This document shows, piece by piece, positions 47,286 to 56,806 of a stretch of 64,000 bases of DNA. This DNA is from Rhodobiaceae bacterium. Lineage in GTDB: Bacteria > Pseudomonadota > Alphaproteobacteria > Rhizobiales > Aestuariivirgaceae. Below the pieces are notes generated by a model, which worked only from the letters and a program-made list of their open reading frames with translations, made no database searches and had not been told where the DNA came from. Made by a program: the position numbers and the translations under genes. Numbering within the stretch: position 1 is the stretch's first letter; each line of letters starts with the position of its first letter. The stretch covers positions 62,001-126,000 of the forward strand of contig VFJY01000050.1 of assembly GCA_009885825.1 (NCBI GenBank), in the 5' to 3' direction.

Positions 47286-48404
47286 TCAAATCAGCCGCAA
47301 CTGCTCGCCGGGCTGCGGCGGAACCTGAAACAAATCACCCGCAAGCTTGACACGATTCTTGTTGATGCCAAACCGTTCGCAACTCATCTGGAAACGCCGG
47401 CCAATGGTCCATGCATAGGGGCCAGTGCCAGACATGCGCTTGCCAAAAGTCGAATCATTCTCGTTTCCATCCCGGACCGATCTGACCAGTGACATGACCT
47501 TGGCGGCCCGGTCCGGCATTTCGGCATTCAGCCACTCGCGGAAAATGTCTTTAACTTCGAGCGGCAGGCGCAGCATTGTATAGCCCGCCTCTCTAACGCC
47601 AGCAGTCGCAGCAGATTTCAAAATGGCCTCAATTTCCATGTCATTCACGGCAGGAATAACCGGCCCCATCATGACAACAGTGGGCACCCTTGCAGCCGAC
47701 AAAATACGAAGAGCCCCGAGACGCTTTGCAGGGGTTGATGCTCGAGGCTCCATGGCGCGCGCCAATTTCCCATCCAGTGTAGTGAGTGAAATCGCAACTT
47801 TCACCAGCCCGCGCTCTGCCAGCAATGTCAAAATATCCAAATCCCGCAATACCAACGCCGATTTGGTGACAATTCCAACCGGATGATTGAATTCCAACAA
47901 GACTTCCAGAATCTGCCGTGTAATCCGGTAAGTCCGCTCAATCGGCTGATAAGGATCCGTATTGGAACCCAGCGCCAGAGTGCGGGCCACATAATTGGGC
48001 GCGGTTAATTCCTCCCGAAGAAGCGCCGCCGCGTTCGGCTTTATGAAAAGCTTGCTCTCGAAATCCAGCCCAGGCGATAATCCCATGTAAGCGTGCGTGG
48101 GCCTCGCGTAACAATAAACACAGCCATGTTCGCAGCCGCGATAGGGATTGATCGACCGGTCAAAGGAAATATCCGGTGATTGGTTGCGCGCGATAATAGT
48201 CTTGGATAATTCTTCAAAAACTGTCGTCTTGAGGGGAGGCAATTCCGCCAGCGAATCCCAGCCATCATCAAAAAACGCCGCACCGTTCTTCTCAAATCGC
48301 CCCTTGAGATTGTTTCTCGCACCCCGCCCCCGCAATTGCTGCGGCAGAGCCGTGACTGCGGACTCAAATCCGACCGAAGGTCTCGTATCAAGAAGCGTTG
48401 GCAC
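47286..48404 (-). CDS. radical SAM protein (PA0069/SplB-like)
   Basis: The 372-residue protein starts with GTG and has the radical SAM cluster C91-x3-C95-x2-C98 in YRGCEHGCVYCYARP, followed by LGSNTDPYQPIERTYRITR, typical of the PA0069 group related to spore photoproduct lyase. RGRGARNNLKGRFE at the N-terminus is a group hallmark. The reaction is unknown. It is divergent from the EamA transporter across 80 bp. Confidence 0.9.
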   Translation of the reverse strand: MPTLLDTRPSVGFESAVTALPQQLRGRGARNNLKGRFEKNGAAFFDDGWDSLAELPPLKTTVFEELSKTIIARNQSPDISFDRSINPYRGCEHGCVYCYARPTHAYMGLSPGLDFESKLFIKPNAAALLREELTAPNYVARTLALGSNTDPYQPIERTYRITRQILEVLLEFNHPVGIVTKSALVLRDLDILTLLAERGLVKVAISLTTLDGKLARAMEPRASTPAKRLGALRILSAARVPTVVMMGPVIPAVNDMEIEAILKSAATAGVREAGYTMLRLPLEVKDIFREWLNAEMPDRAAKVMSLVRSVRDGNENDSTFGKRMSGTGPYAWTIGRRFQMSCERFGINKNRVKLAGDLFQVPPQPGEQLRLI

Positions 48405-48484
48405 GATTTCCGTCTAACACAATTCAAAGAACATAACAAGAACAAACTTGCGGAAGCCCACGAACACCGCCATGAGTAGCCGCC

Positions 48485-49351
48485 ATGAAATCCAAAACCC
48501 TGATGCTGGGCCTCGCCGCTCCCCTGTTTTGGGGAACGGGCCTGACACTTGCCAAACCGGCAGTCACCCACTTTCCACCGCTTTTCATGATGCTGTTGGT
48601 CTATGGCGGCATAGCGCTGGCCATGGCCCTGACGGTGCGGGAGAAAATCAAAACACCTTGGAAATCCGTTCAGTTGATCGCAGCCTTCGCCGTCACAATC
48701 CAGGGCGCATTCCTGTTCTGGGGCTTGCGGGGCGTGGAGGCGACAACAGCCAATCTGGTTTTGCAAACCCAGGTTCCCATGGCAGTCCTGCTGGGCTGGA
48801 TGATGACAGGGGAAGCCTTGAACGCCCGCAAGCTGATAGGCATGGCGGTAGCACTTGTTGGCGTTGCCATCGTCATCGGCTTGCCCGAACAACGCCCGCC
48901 GATGTTTCCCGTAGCTCTCATCATAGTGGGCGCATTCTTCTGGGCGCTGGGCCAGGTCTTCGCCCAGAAACTTGGCAAGGACAGCGGCGTCGTGTTGCTC
49001 AAAGCCAATGCGGTAGCTTCAACACCCCAGCTTTTCATTGCAACTGCTCTCATTGAAACGGGCCAGATTGAATCAATCACTTCAGCCGGGCCCATTGAAT
49101 GGGCGACGCTTGCCTTCGTCGGCATCGTCGGATTTTATTTTGCCTACATTGCCTGGTTTTCGTTATTGCGCCGGGCTCCCATGGACGAGGCCGCGCCCTT
49201 CATATTGTTGATGACACCCATCGGCGTTCTCACCGCCGTCGTTGTTTTGGGTGAAACCATTTCTCCAGCGCAAATTCTTGGCGGTGCTGTTTTGCTGTTC
49301 GGCCTGGCAATTGTGAGTGGTCTGGTTTTCAGCAAGACCCAAACGGCTTAG
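48485..49351 (+). CDS. EamA/DMT family transporter
   Basis: The 288-residue protein has ten predicted helices arranged as two EamA repeats (starting LGLAAPLFWGTGLTLAKPAV and LIIVGAFFWALGQVFAQKL). DMT exporters move amino acids or small metabolites across the inner membrane; substrate unknown. It is convergent with moaB, whose stop overlaps its own by 4 nt. There is no terminator between them. Confidence 0.9.
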   Translation: MKSKTLMLGLAAPLFWGTGLTLAKPAVTHFPPLFMMLLVYGGIALAMALTVREKIKTPWKSVQLIAAFAVTIQGAFLFWGLRGVEATTANLVLQTQVPMAVLLGWMMTGEALNARKLIGMAVALVGVAIVIGLPEQRPPMFPVALIIVGAFFWALGQVFAQKLGKDSGVVLLKANAVASTPQLFIATALIETGQIESITSAGPIEWATLAFVGIVGFYFAYIAWFSLLRRAPMDEAAPFILLMTPIGVLTAVVVLGETISPAQILGGAVLLFGLAIVSGLVFSKTQTA

Positions 49352-49887
49352 CCCTTGCGGCGCTTCTGATGCTCTTCCAGGCGCGGCATGATCTCCACGA
49401 AATTGCAGGGGGAATGCCGATAGTCCAATTGGAATTTCAGAATTTCATCCCAGGCATCCCGGCAGGCCCCAGGCGAGCCTGGCAGGCAGAAAATATATTT
49501 GCCCTTCATCACGCCAGCGGTCGCCCGCGACTGCACAGTCGATGTGCCAATCCTCTGAAATGAGACCATGTGAAACAAGGTGGCGAAGCCCTCGATTTCC
49601 TTTTCAAACAGTGGCCGCATTGCTTCAACGGTGACGTCGCGGCCCGTGAGTCCAGTGCCGCCCGTTGAAATGATGGCGTCAATATCGGAGCGCTTACCCC
49701 ACGCCCTCACAACCCGCCGGATCGCCGCAACACTATCTTTCACAATTTGCCGGTCGGCGATGGCATGGCCAGCCGCCACAATCCGGTCTTGCAAAACCTG
49801 CCCGGATTTATCGTCGGACAGGTTGCGCGTGTCCGATACAGTGAGCACAGCGATGCGAAGCGAAATGAACTCCCGTGGTTCAGCCAT
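49348..49887 (-). CDS. moaB: molybdenum cofactor biosynthesis protein B
   Basis: The 179-residue MoaB/Mog-fold protein adenylylates molybdopterin or related steps in cofactor synthesis. It shows IAVLTVSDTRNLSDDKSG, ISTGGTGLTGRDVTVEAM, FCLPGSPGACRDAWDEIL and ends HQKRRKG. It directly abuts lysE-like and UDG genes upstream on the same strand, so it may be expressed with them. No other moa/moe gene is nearby. Confidence 0.94.
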   Translation of the reverse strand: MAEPREFISLRIAVLTVSDTRNLSDDKSGQVLQDRIVAAGHAIADRQIVKDSVAAIRRVVRAWGKRSDIDAIISTGGTGLTGRDVTVEAMRPLFEKEIEGFATLFHMVSFQRIGTSTVQSRATAGVMKGKYIFCLPGSPGACRDAWDEILKFQLDYRHSPCNFVEIMPRLEEHQKRRKG

Positions 49888-50514
49888 TTATTTTCTTTCA
49901 AGCACCAAGCGCGCCGCCAACAGAACAAACAATCCGGCGGAGACGCGCGAAAACCATTTTCGAAAACTCATGTTTGTCGCCAGCGCCTCGCCAATTTTTC
50001 CCGAAAACACCGCAACAGCACAATTGATCGCGGTGCCGCCCACATTGAAAATCATGCCGAGGATGAACAATTGCAGCAGCGGCGAACCATTTTCGGGCCG
50101 CACGAACGGCGGCAGAAACGCGAACATGAAAACGATGATCTTGGGATTGAAAAGATTCACCAGAACGCCATCGCGGAACGCCGCAAATGTGCTGCGCTGC
50201 TTGGCATCGGGTTTGAGGGCGGACAGGGGAGTGGTCAATGTCGAATAGGCGATCCACAGCAGGTAGCCAGCACCCACATAGCGGATAGTATCAAAGAAAA
50301 TCGGATGCTGCGCCAGAATGACAGCAACACCAAGCGCTACAAATCCGAGATGAATGAGCGATCCCACGGCAATTCCAAAACTGGCTGAAACGCCACTTCG
50401 CGCTCCACCCTTCAACGATTGGCCAAGCACATACATCATGTCATTGCCCGGCGTGAGATTGAGGCTCAACGCAGCCGTCGTGAAAACCAGCAGGTCTGCG
50501 GTGCTAAAGGGCAT
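49888..50514 (-). CDS. LysE family exporter
   Basis: The 208-residue inner-membrane protein has six hydrophobic segments and the family signature LTPGNDMMYVLGQSLKGGARSG near the N-terminus, with LFNPKIIVFMFAFLPPFV in the middle. It would export an amino acid such as threonine, homoserine or lysine, not determined by sequence. It overlaps the UDG gene by 11 nt and its stop abuts the moaB start. Confidence 0.92.
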   Translation of the reverse strand: MPFSTADLLVFTTAALSLNLTPGNDMMYVLGQSLKGGARSGVSASFGIAVGSLIHLGFVALGVAVILAQHPIFFDTIRYVGAGYLLWIAYSTLTTPLSALKPDAKQRSTFAAFRDGVLVNLFNPKIIVFMFAFLPPFVRPENGSPLLQLFILGMIFNVGGTAINCAVAVFSGKIGEALATNMSFRKWFSRVSAGLFVLLAARLVLERK

Positions 50515-51244
50515 CGAGTTTTTCCTTGAAGACCAGCAGATCGCGCCATGCCAGGCGTTTCTGCGCCACCTGCAAATTCAGGTAGCTGGGATGGAAACTT
50601 GGCAATACCGGAATTTTCTCATTTCCCACCACAAACTCAAACCATTTTCCACGCAAACTCATCAGCCCGTCGCTTTTGCCGGATAATCTCTGGGCAGGAT
50701 GCATGCCAAGGCACAGAACAAATTTCGGCCTGCAAAGTTCGATAGCCCGCAGCAAAAACGGCTGACACGTCTGTATCTCGGATTCAGTAACGGTGCGGTT
50801 GCCAGGCGGCCGCCACGGAATGAAATTGAACAAGCTGACCATGTCAAATGACAAGCCGATCACACCCAGCATTCTTTCCAGCAGCAGCCCGCTCTGCCCG
50901 GCAAAAACCTTGCCCTCAATATCCTCATCGCGCCCCGGCACATCACCGATCACCATGATTGGCGCTTCCAGATTGCCGCCCATGAAACATAAATTACTGG
51001 CGGTCTTCTTGAGCGGGCAATCCAGTTGCAGCAACGCAGCCTTCAGGTCTGCCAAGGTAGTGCACAATACGGCGCTGGAAGGTGCCGGAGCTTCGGCAAC
51101 TACTGCTTCAACTACAGCCACAGGCACTGTCAAAAACCGGTTGACCGGCTCCTCCCCCGTAATCTCGTCTGCACCCATTTCAATGAGCCAGGCGAGGGCA
51201 TTTCGGGCCTCCCGCGAACTCATGTCGTTTTGCTTTGTTTGCAT
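50504..51244 (-). CDS. uracil-DNA glycosylase, family 4-like
   Basis: The 246-residue protein removes uracil from DNA. It shows VIGDVPGRDEDIEGKVFAGQSG-type motif A with G-x-x-E/D-D, the NFIPWRPPGNR segment, and motif B LPSFHPSYL. N-terminal CPLKK replaces the first Fe-S Cys region of family 4; only some cluster Cys residues are recognisable (C in LDCPL, C in NLCFMG, C in QTCQP), so cluster loss or variation is possible. The N-terminal 70 residues are variable, as in alphaproteobacterial relatives. Divergent from ETF-QO. Confidence 0.87.
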   Translation of the reverse strand: MQTKQNDMSSREARNALAWLIEMGADEITGEEPVNRFLTVPVAVVEAVVAEAPAPSSAVLCTTLADLKAALLQLDCPLKKTASNLCFMGGNLEAPIMVIGDVPGRDEDIEGKVFAGQSGLLLERMLGVIGLSFDMVSLFNFIPWRPPGNRTVTESEIQTCQPFLLRAIELCRPKFVLCLGMHPAQRLSGKSDGLMSLRGKWFEFVVGNEKIPVLPSFHPSYLNLQVAQKRLAWRDLLVFKEKLDAL

Positions 51245-51317
51245 GTCCGAATTGGTTATCTTGCTCTATGTCTTTCGCCACTATAACAGGCGTCAATTGA
51301 AAACGGGAGTTTTAACT

Positions 51318-52967
51318 GTGGAACAAATTCAGCGCGAAACGATGGAATATAATGTCGTCATCGTAGGCGCAGGCCCCGCTGGGCTTGCCGCCGCCATTCG
51401 CCTGAAACAGCTCTCCAGCGAAACCACTGTCTGTGTACTGGAAAAGGGCTCTGAGGTCGGCGCTCATATTTTGTCAGGTGCCGTGGTCGATCCAATAGCG
51501 CTGAACGAGCTGATCCCCGATTGGAAAGAAAAGGGCGCTCCCCTCAACACACCAGTGACCGATGACAGGTTTTTTGTGCTTGGCCCCAAGGGCGCCCTTC
51601 GCATGCCAAACTTCCTGATGCCACCCCTCATGAACAATCACGGCAACTACGCGGTATCTCTGGGCAATGTATGCCGTTGGCTTGCGGCCCAAGCTGAAGC
51701 GCTGGGTGTCGAAATATACCCAGGCTTTGCCGCATCAGAAGTCCTCTATCGCGACGACGGTTCCGTGCGTGGCGTTGTGGCAGGCGTCATGGGCATTGCC
51801 AAAGATGGCGCCCGCAAACCGGATTACCAGCCCGGCATGGAACTCGCCGGAAAATATGTGCTCATCGCCGAAGGTGTCAGGGGTTCGTTAGCCAAGGAAA
51901 TCATCGCCAGGTTTGATCTCTCCAAAGACCGCGAGCCACAGAAATTTGGCCTCGGCATGAAAGAGCTGTGGGAAGTGAAGCCCGAAAACCACAGGCAGGG
52001 CCAAGTCACCCACACCATGGGCTGGCCATTGGGTGCCAAAGTCGGTGGCGGCAGCTTCATGTATCATCTGGAAGACAATCTCGTTTCCGTGGGCTTCGTG
52101 GTGCATCTCAATTATCAGAACCCGCACCTCTATCCCTACATGGAGTTCCAGCGCTTCAAGCATCACCCGCTGATTGCCGAAGTTCTCGCGGGCGGCAGGC
52201 GAATTGCCTATGGCGCCAGGGCAATCACCGAAGGCGGATTTCAATCCGTGCCAAAACTCTTTTTCCCCGGCGGCGCATTGATTGGCTGTTCCGCTGGCTT
52301 CGTCAACGTGCCCCGCATCAAGGGTTCGCACAACGCCATGAAAACCGGCATGCTGGCCGCCGAAGCGGCATACCAAGCGCTGAGCGCCGGTCGCAGCGCT
52401 GACGAACTTGTGGGCTATCAGAAGGCCTATGAAAATTCCTGGGTCTATCAGGATTTGAAACGCGTGAAAAACGTGAAACCCATGTGGTCAAAGCTTGGCC
52501 TCGTGGGAGGCGTGGTATTGGGTGCCGTTGATATGTGGATGAACACCTTGTTCGGCTTTGGCCTCGGCACCTGGAAACATGGCAAGCCGGATCACGCCAC
52601 CTTGAAGCCCGCGTCTGAATGCAAACCCATCGACTATCCCAAGCCCGATGGCGTTTTGTCATTTGATCGGCTCACCAATGTGGCCTTCTCCGCCACCAAC
52701 CATGAGGAAGACGAACCAGCCCATCTCAAGCTGAAAGATGCCAGCATCCCCATATCCACCAACCTGCCAAACTGGGCCGAACCCGCCCAGCGCTATTGCC
52801 CCGCAGGCGTTTATGAAGTGGTGGAAGAGGTGGGAAAATCACCGCGCTTCCAGATCAACCACCAAAACTGCGTTCACTGCAAAACCTGTGATATCAAGGA
52901 CCCGTCCCAGAACATAACCTGGGTTGTTCCCCAGGGCGGCGAGGGGCCGAATTACCCGAATATGTAG
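51318..52967 (+). CDS. electron transfer flavoprotein-ubiquinone oxidoreductase
   Basis: ETF-QO passes electrons from reduced ETF to ubiquinone at the inner membrane. The 549-residue enzyme starts with GTG 51318 (GGGAG 8 nt upstream); ATG 51342 (MEYNVVIVGAGPAGL) is an alternative. It has the FAD-binding GAGPAG, the ubiquinone-binding PHLYPYMEFQRFKHHP region, and a C-terminal 4Fe-4S domain with CPAGVYE and NCVHCKTCDIKDPSQNI. It serves fatty and amino-acid oxidation, in keeping with the catabolic genes of the window. The open frame upstream overlaps UDG antisense and is not coding. Confidence 0.96.
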   Translation: MEQIQRETMEYNVVIVGAGPAGLAAAIRLKQLSSETTVCVLEKGSEVGAHILSGAVVDPIALNELIPDWKEKGAPLNTPVTDDRFFVLGPKGALRMPNFLMPPLMNNHGNYAVSLGNVCRWLAAQAEALGVEIYPGFAASEVLYRDDGSVRGVVAGVMGIAKDGARKPDYQPGMELAGKYVLIAEGVRGSLAKEIIARFDLSKDREPQKFGLGMKELWEVKPENHRQGQVTHTMGWPLGAKVGGGSFMYHLEDNLVSVGFVVHLNYQNPHLYPYMEFQRFKHHPLIAEVLAGGRRIAYGARAITEGGFQSVPKLFFPGGALIGCSAGFVNVPRIKGSHNAMKTGMLAAEAAYQALSAGRSADELVGYQKAYENSWVYQDLKRVKNVKPMWSKLGLVGGVVLGAVDMWMNTLFGFGLGTWKHGKPDHATLKPASECKPIDYPKPDGVLSFDRLTNVAFSATNHEEDEPAHLKLKDASIPISTNLPNWAEPAQRYCPAGVYEVVEEVGKSPRFQINHQNCVHCKTCDIKDPSQNITWVVPQGGEGPNYPNM

Positions 52968-53105
52968 AGGGTCTTCACACGTTAACTAAATCTCCAATAT
53001 AGAGCGATGTTCTGCAAACCAATTAAAATGCAAGCTATTCTTGCAACCACTTCTTCATAAGCATCAGCTAATTTTATCCCAAACATTCCACTGGAGAGAG
53101 TAGCG

Positions 53106-54944
53106 ATGAAGAATTACGCGAAGTCTATTGTGTCTTCAACCATTAGAAAGCTGAAGAGTTTCCACAGGAATGAGGCGGGAAACATTGCCATGCTGATGGG
53201 CCTTTCGGCGCTTCCGCTGTTCATGGCGGCAGGTGCGGCGATCGACATGGTCCGTATTACGCGCGAGCAGGCATCATTTAACGCGGCTGTGGATTCAGCC
53301 GTTTTGGCCATTGCCGCCGATGATCGTTCCAGCCTTGCCGGCCAGTCTCCGTCACAACAGGCCGCGTCCATTGCCGAGCTTGAGGCCTATGCGCAGAAAT
53401 ACCTGACCGAGAATTACACGCCGCAAACGGGTGAAACCAATCCCATTACGCTGCAGCTGGCGATTACAGGCGAAGCCATCGATATTACAGCGCAGCATGA
53501 TTTCCCGACAACCATCATGAAGCTCGCGGGAATTCAACAAGTCACGCTCAATTCAGTCTCGCAAGTGAAAAAGGCCATGCGACCGATCGAAATCGTGCTG
53601 GTGATGGATACCACCGGTTCCATGAGTGGCGCCATGCCCGATGCCAAGGAAGCCGCCCATGATTTGCTCAATGCCCTGTATGGCGATAAGACCCTGGCCC
53701 AGGCGCCCGACAGCGAATATATCCGGGTTGCGCTTGTCCCCTTCTCCGCTGCCGTGCGCTTGGATACAGAAGCCACTGACTTCAATTTGAGTTGGATTGA
53801 CACAGGATATGTCGCCGATCCAGGAGGCGAAAATCCCCTTTCCCAGCTGAACTTCACGTCTCCTGACTGGAACAACTACATGGCCTGGGGACAAATGATC
53901 AATCTCAATTCGAACCAGCCATATCAATGGAATGGCTGCGTCGAAGCCCGCAACTCCACATTGGCGATCACAGACGACCCGCCAACCGGCGGCGATACAT
54001 TGTTCCCGGCCTATTTCAACCCGGACAATCCATCAACGTCTGGCACGTGGGACAACAAATACATCGAGAGTTATGTGCCCGCCCAGATCCCCGTTTATGA
54101 ATTGAACCCCGACGGTTCAATTAAATACAGAAAGGGCAAGCCGGTCGTTGCTTATTACATAACCGATCCAGCGCCTACGCCGATCACAGGATACGAAAAT
54201 TCCGGACTGCCAGCAGACATTGGCACGGGATCAAGCAGCTGGGGCCCGAGGCTCAAGAACCAGAACAAGTATATTGGCTACAAAATTCAGCCTGAGACGA
54301 ATTCCAATACGGCTGGGCCCTGGAAAAATTGCACGAAGTCCCCGGTCGTGCCAATGACTCATGACCGCGCCATAGTGGAGGCGGGCATTGATGCCATGAT
54401 CGCTTCCGGCAACACCAACGTGGCCGAAGGCCTGGCTTGGGGCATGCGCGTCATTTCTCCCGGCGAACCCTTTACAAAAGTGGGCGGTTCCGGATCAATT
54501 GCCGCAACCACCGTTGCGCCCTACAATGGCCCCCGCTGGCAGAAGATCGTCGTTCTCATGACGGACGGCGCCAACAACGTGGGTGAGGGCGGTAACTCAT
54601 GGGGCGGTAACAGCTATGGCGCCTATGCCTATGGCAACACCACGCCGCTCGCCAACAATCGCTTTGGCTCCACCTCATCCTCCGCATGGGAACCCAAGCT
54701 GGACACCAATCTGTCGGCCATTTGCGAGACCCTGAAACACCCCGACCGCAGTGTGACCATCTATGCGACAGGCTTCAACTTGGGCAATACTGGCGAAGAC
54801 CTGGCAATTAAAAACCGGCTTAAAGCCTGTGCGACCACGGGCCCGGATTACTACGCCGACTCAACCAATGCGACAGCATTGCAGGCCTTTTTCAACCACA
54901 TCGGTGAAGATGTGCGGAACAAGATGGTCTACGTCAGCAAATAA
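53106..54944 (+). CDS. TadG-like protein with von Willebrand A domain
   Basis: The 612-residue protein has a TadE/G-type N-terminus: basic start, then one membrane helix (NIAMLMGLSALPLFMAAGAAIDMVR), followed by DSAVLAIAADDRSSL typical of Flp/Tad pseudopilus-like proteins. A vWA domain begins at about residue 160 with the metal site D168-T-T170-G-S172 (MDTTGSMS), is interrupted by a long Pro/Asn/Gly-rich insert (about 270-420), and resumes at VVLMTDGANN. It is exposed to the periplasm or surface. No tad/cpa genes are near. The 138 bp before it hold no gene. Confidence 0.85.
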   Translation: MKNYAKSIVSSTIRKLKSFHRNEAGNIAMLMGLSALPLFMAAGAAIDMVRITREQASFNAAVDSAVLAIAADDRSSLAGQSPSQQAASIAELEAYAQKYLTENYTPQTGETNPITLQLAITGEAIDITAQHDFPTTIMKLAGIQQVTLNSVSQVKKAMRPIEIVLVMDTTGSMSGAMPDAKEAAHDLLNALYGDKTLAQAPDSEYIRVALVPFSAAVRLDTEATDFNLSWIDTGYVADPGGENPLSQLNFTSPDWNNYMAWGQMINLNSNQPYQWNGCVEARNSTLAITDDPPTGGDTLFPAYFNPDNPSTSGTWDNKYIESYVPAQIPVYELNPDGSIKYRKGKPVVAYYITDPAPTPITGYENSGLPADIGTGSSSWGPRLKNQNKYIGYKIQPETNSNTAGPWKNCTKSPVVPMTHDRAIVEAGIDAMIASGNTNVAEGLAWGMRVISPGEPFTKVGGSGSIAATTVAPYNGPRWQKIVVLMTDGANNVGEGGNSWGGNSYGAYAYGNTTPLANNRFGSTSSSAWEPKLDTNLSAICETLKHPDRSVTIYATGFNLGNTGEDLAIKNRLKACATTGPDYYADSTNATALQAFFNHIGEDVRNKMVYVSK

Positions 54945-54965
54945 GGCCTATTTTCGAATTTTTTC

Positions 54966-54991
54966 AGGCGGCGGGGTCACACCCGCCGCTT
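54966..54991 (+). terminator. terminator-like hairpin after the vWA gene
   Basis: An 8-bp GC stem (gcggcggg / cccgccgc, loop of 6) extended by weak outer pairs and followed by TTT, 24 bp after the stop. The T run is short. Confidence 0.6.
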
Positions 54992-55075
54992 TGCTATTGC
55001 GGCCATCCCAAAAACACCCCATTTTAGCGCCATGAATCGCTTGGCAGCTATGGAAGCTGTTTTTTCTTGAATCGG

Positions 55076-56806
55076 ATGCCCATGCCAAATTATTTTAAGA
55101 AACTCAGCCTCACTGCCCCTCTCTTGTTGCTCATGGCCTCAGTCCCGGCCCATGCCGAATTTTCGAGCGCGGAAGGCGTCAGCCTGTCCGGCAATTATCT
55201 GGCCGGCCGTTCCGCCGACCGGGGCCGCGACAACGCGATCGCCGCCCGCTACCTCAGCCAGGCGTTGCTGGAGGATCCCGACAACCCGGTGTTGATTGAA
55301 AAGCTGTTCGAGCTTGAGCTGGCATCCGGCAATTTGCCGGTCGCTGAGGATATGGCAAAGAAGGTGGTCGCTGCCAACAGCGAGCATAGAATGGCCCGCA
55401 TCGTTCTTGGCCTGCGCGATTTCCGAAAGGCCCGCTTTGCCAATGCGCGCAAGAATTTCGCCGAAGCCGCCTACACACCCGTTGGCGAGTTGACGTCCAC
55501 CCTTGTGACCGCTTGGGCCTATGCCGGCGAAGGCAACCTCAAGGAAGCCCTCAAGGCCCTGGACGCGCTGGACAGCAACGACTCGTTTGTAAATTTCAAG
55601 TCCTACCACGGCGCCTTGATCGCGGATCACCTCAAGAACGCAATTCGCGCCGAAGCGTCCTACAAGAAAGCCTATGAACAGGCGGGAACGTCGCTCCGCA
55701 TTGTGCAGGCCTATGGAAATTTCCTCGAGCGCAACAGACGCGGCGCTGAAGCAGTCAATATCTACAAGGCTTTCCTGGATGCGGGCGATGATAATGTTTT
55801 GGTCAAGTCAGCCCTTGAGCAAGCCAAGGCGGGCAAGGTTCCGCCAGCCTTTATAGCAACCCCGGTCGCTGGTGTCGCTGAATCGCTGTTTTCCCTGGCT
55901 TCCGCCATGACCGATGAGCAAAGCATCGATGTGGCCCAGCTCTATGTGCAGCTCGCGCTGTCGCTGAAGGGCGACCAACCCGTGTACCTCACATTGCTCG
56001 GCGATATTCATGTCACCGCCAAACAGTATGAAAACGCCATCAAGGCCTATGACGAAATACCAGCCTCCTCGCCGCTTCGCATAAATGCCGATACGGAGAT
56101 CGCCGTGAACCTGCAGCGGCTGGAGCGCACCAAAGACGCGCAAGCCAAGCTGAATGAAATTATCGCGCGAAATGATGCGAGTTACGACGCCCTGGTGACG
56201 CTTGGAAACGTGCACCGCAGCAACGAGGAATATCCGCTGGCCACCGCAGCCTATTCAAGGGCCTTGGCGCTTGTCACAAATATCGAGAAGGATCATTGGC
56301 GCGTTCTCTATTATCGCGGCATCACCTTTGAACGGCAGAAAATTTGGGACAAGGCTGAGGCGGATTTTCGCCAGGCCCTGGCGCTGGTGCCCGACGAGCC
56401 GCTGATCCTGAACTATCTCGGCTATTCAATGATCGAGAAGAAAATCAATTTGACCGAAGCCTTGGACATGGTGAAGAAGGCCGTCGAATTGAGGCCCAAT
56501 GACGGCTACATCGTCGACAGCCTGGGCTGGGCCTATTACCAGCTGGGCGATTACGAGGAAGCGGTTGGCCATATTGAGCGCGCTGTTGACCTGAATCCCG
56601 CCGATCCCATTATCGGCGAGCATCTGGGCGATGTCTATTGGCGCGTCGGCCGCAAACTGGAAGCAAAATTCCAGTGGCAGCACGCCAAGGACAATGACCC
56701 GGAAGCCGCGGATCTCAAAAGAATCGAAGACAAGCTTGTGAATGGATTGCCCCCCGATGAGGTGACCAAGCCCGCCGAAAATAAATCCGGAAACACCAAC
56801 GGATGA
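55076..56806 (+). CDS. tetratricopeptide repeat protein, exported
   Basis: The 576-residue protein has a signal peptide (NYFKKLSLTAPLLLLMASVPAHA) and about 12 TPR-like helical repeats; the clearest are at ALVTLGNVHRSNEEYPLATAAYSRAL, DKAEADFRQALALVPDEPLILNYLGY and GWAYYQLGDYEEAVGHIERAVDLNP. It would be a periplasmic or outer-membrane-associated scaffold. Its conserved place just before ispE is common in alphaproteobacteria, but the function is unknown. ATG 55082 and TTG 55067 are alternative starts. The stop overlaps ispE by 4 nt. Confidence 0.88.
   Translation: MPMPNYFKKLSLTAPLLLLMASVPAHAEFSSAEGVSLSGNYLAGRSADRGRDNAIAARYLSQALLEDPDNPVLIEKLFELELASGNLPVAEDMAKKVVAANSEHRMARIVLGLRDFRKARFANARKNFAEAAYTPVGELTSTLVTAWAYAGEGNLKEALKALDALDSNDSFVNFKSYHGALIADHLKNAIRAEASYKKAYEQAGTSLRIVQAYGNFLERNRRGAEAVNIYKAFLDAGDDNVLVKSALEQAKAGKVPPAFIATPVAGVAESLFSLASAMTDEQSIDVAQLYVQLALSLKGDQPVYLTLLGDIHVTAKQYENAIKAYDEIPASSPLRINADTEIAVNLQRLERTKDAQAKLNEIIARNDASYDALVTLGNVHRSNEEYPLATAAYSRALALVTNIEKDHWRVLYYRGITFERQKIWDKAEADFRQALALVPDEPLILNYLGYSMIEKKINLTEALDMVKKAVELRPNDGYIVDSLGWAYYQLGDYEEAVGHIERAVDLNPADPIIGEHLGDVYWRVGRKLEAKFQWQHAKDNDPEAADLKRIEDKLVNGLPPDEVTKPAENKSGNTNG

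Noticed and set aside
50793-51317. N-terminal extension of ETF-QO over the UDG gene
   Set aside because: The frame is open but lies antisense to the UDG coding region. The flavoprotein homology starts at MEYNVVIVGAGPAG and a good SD precedes GTG 51318.
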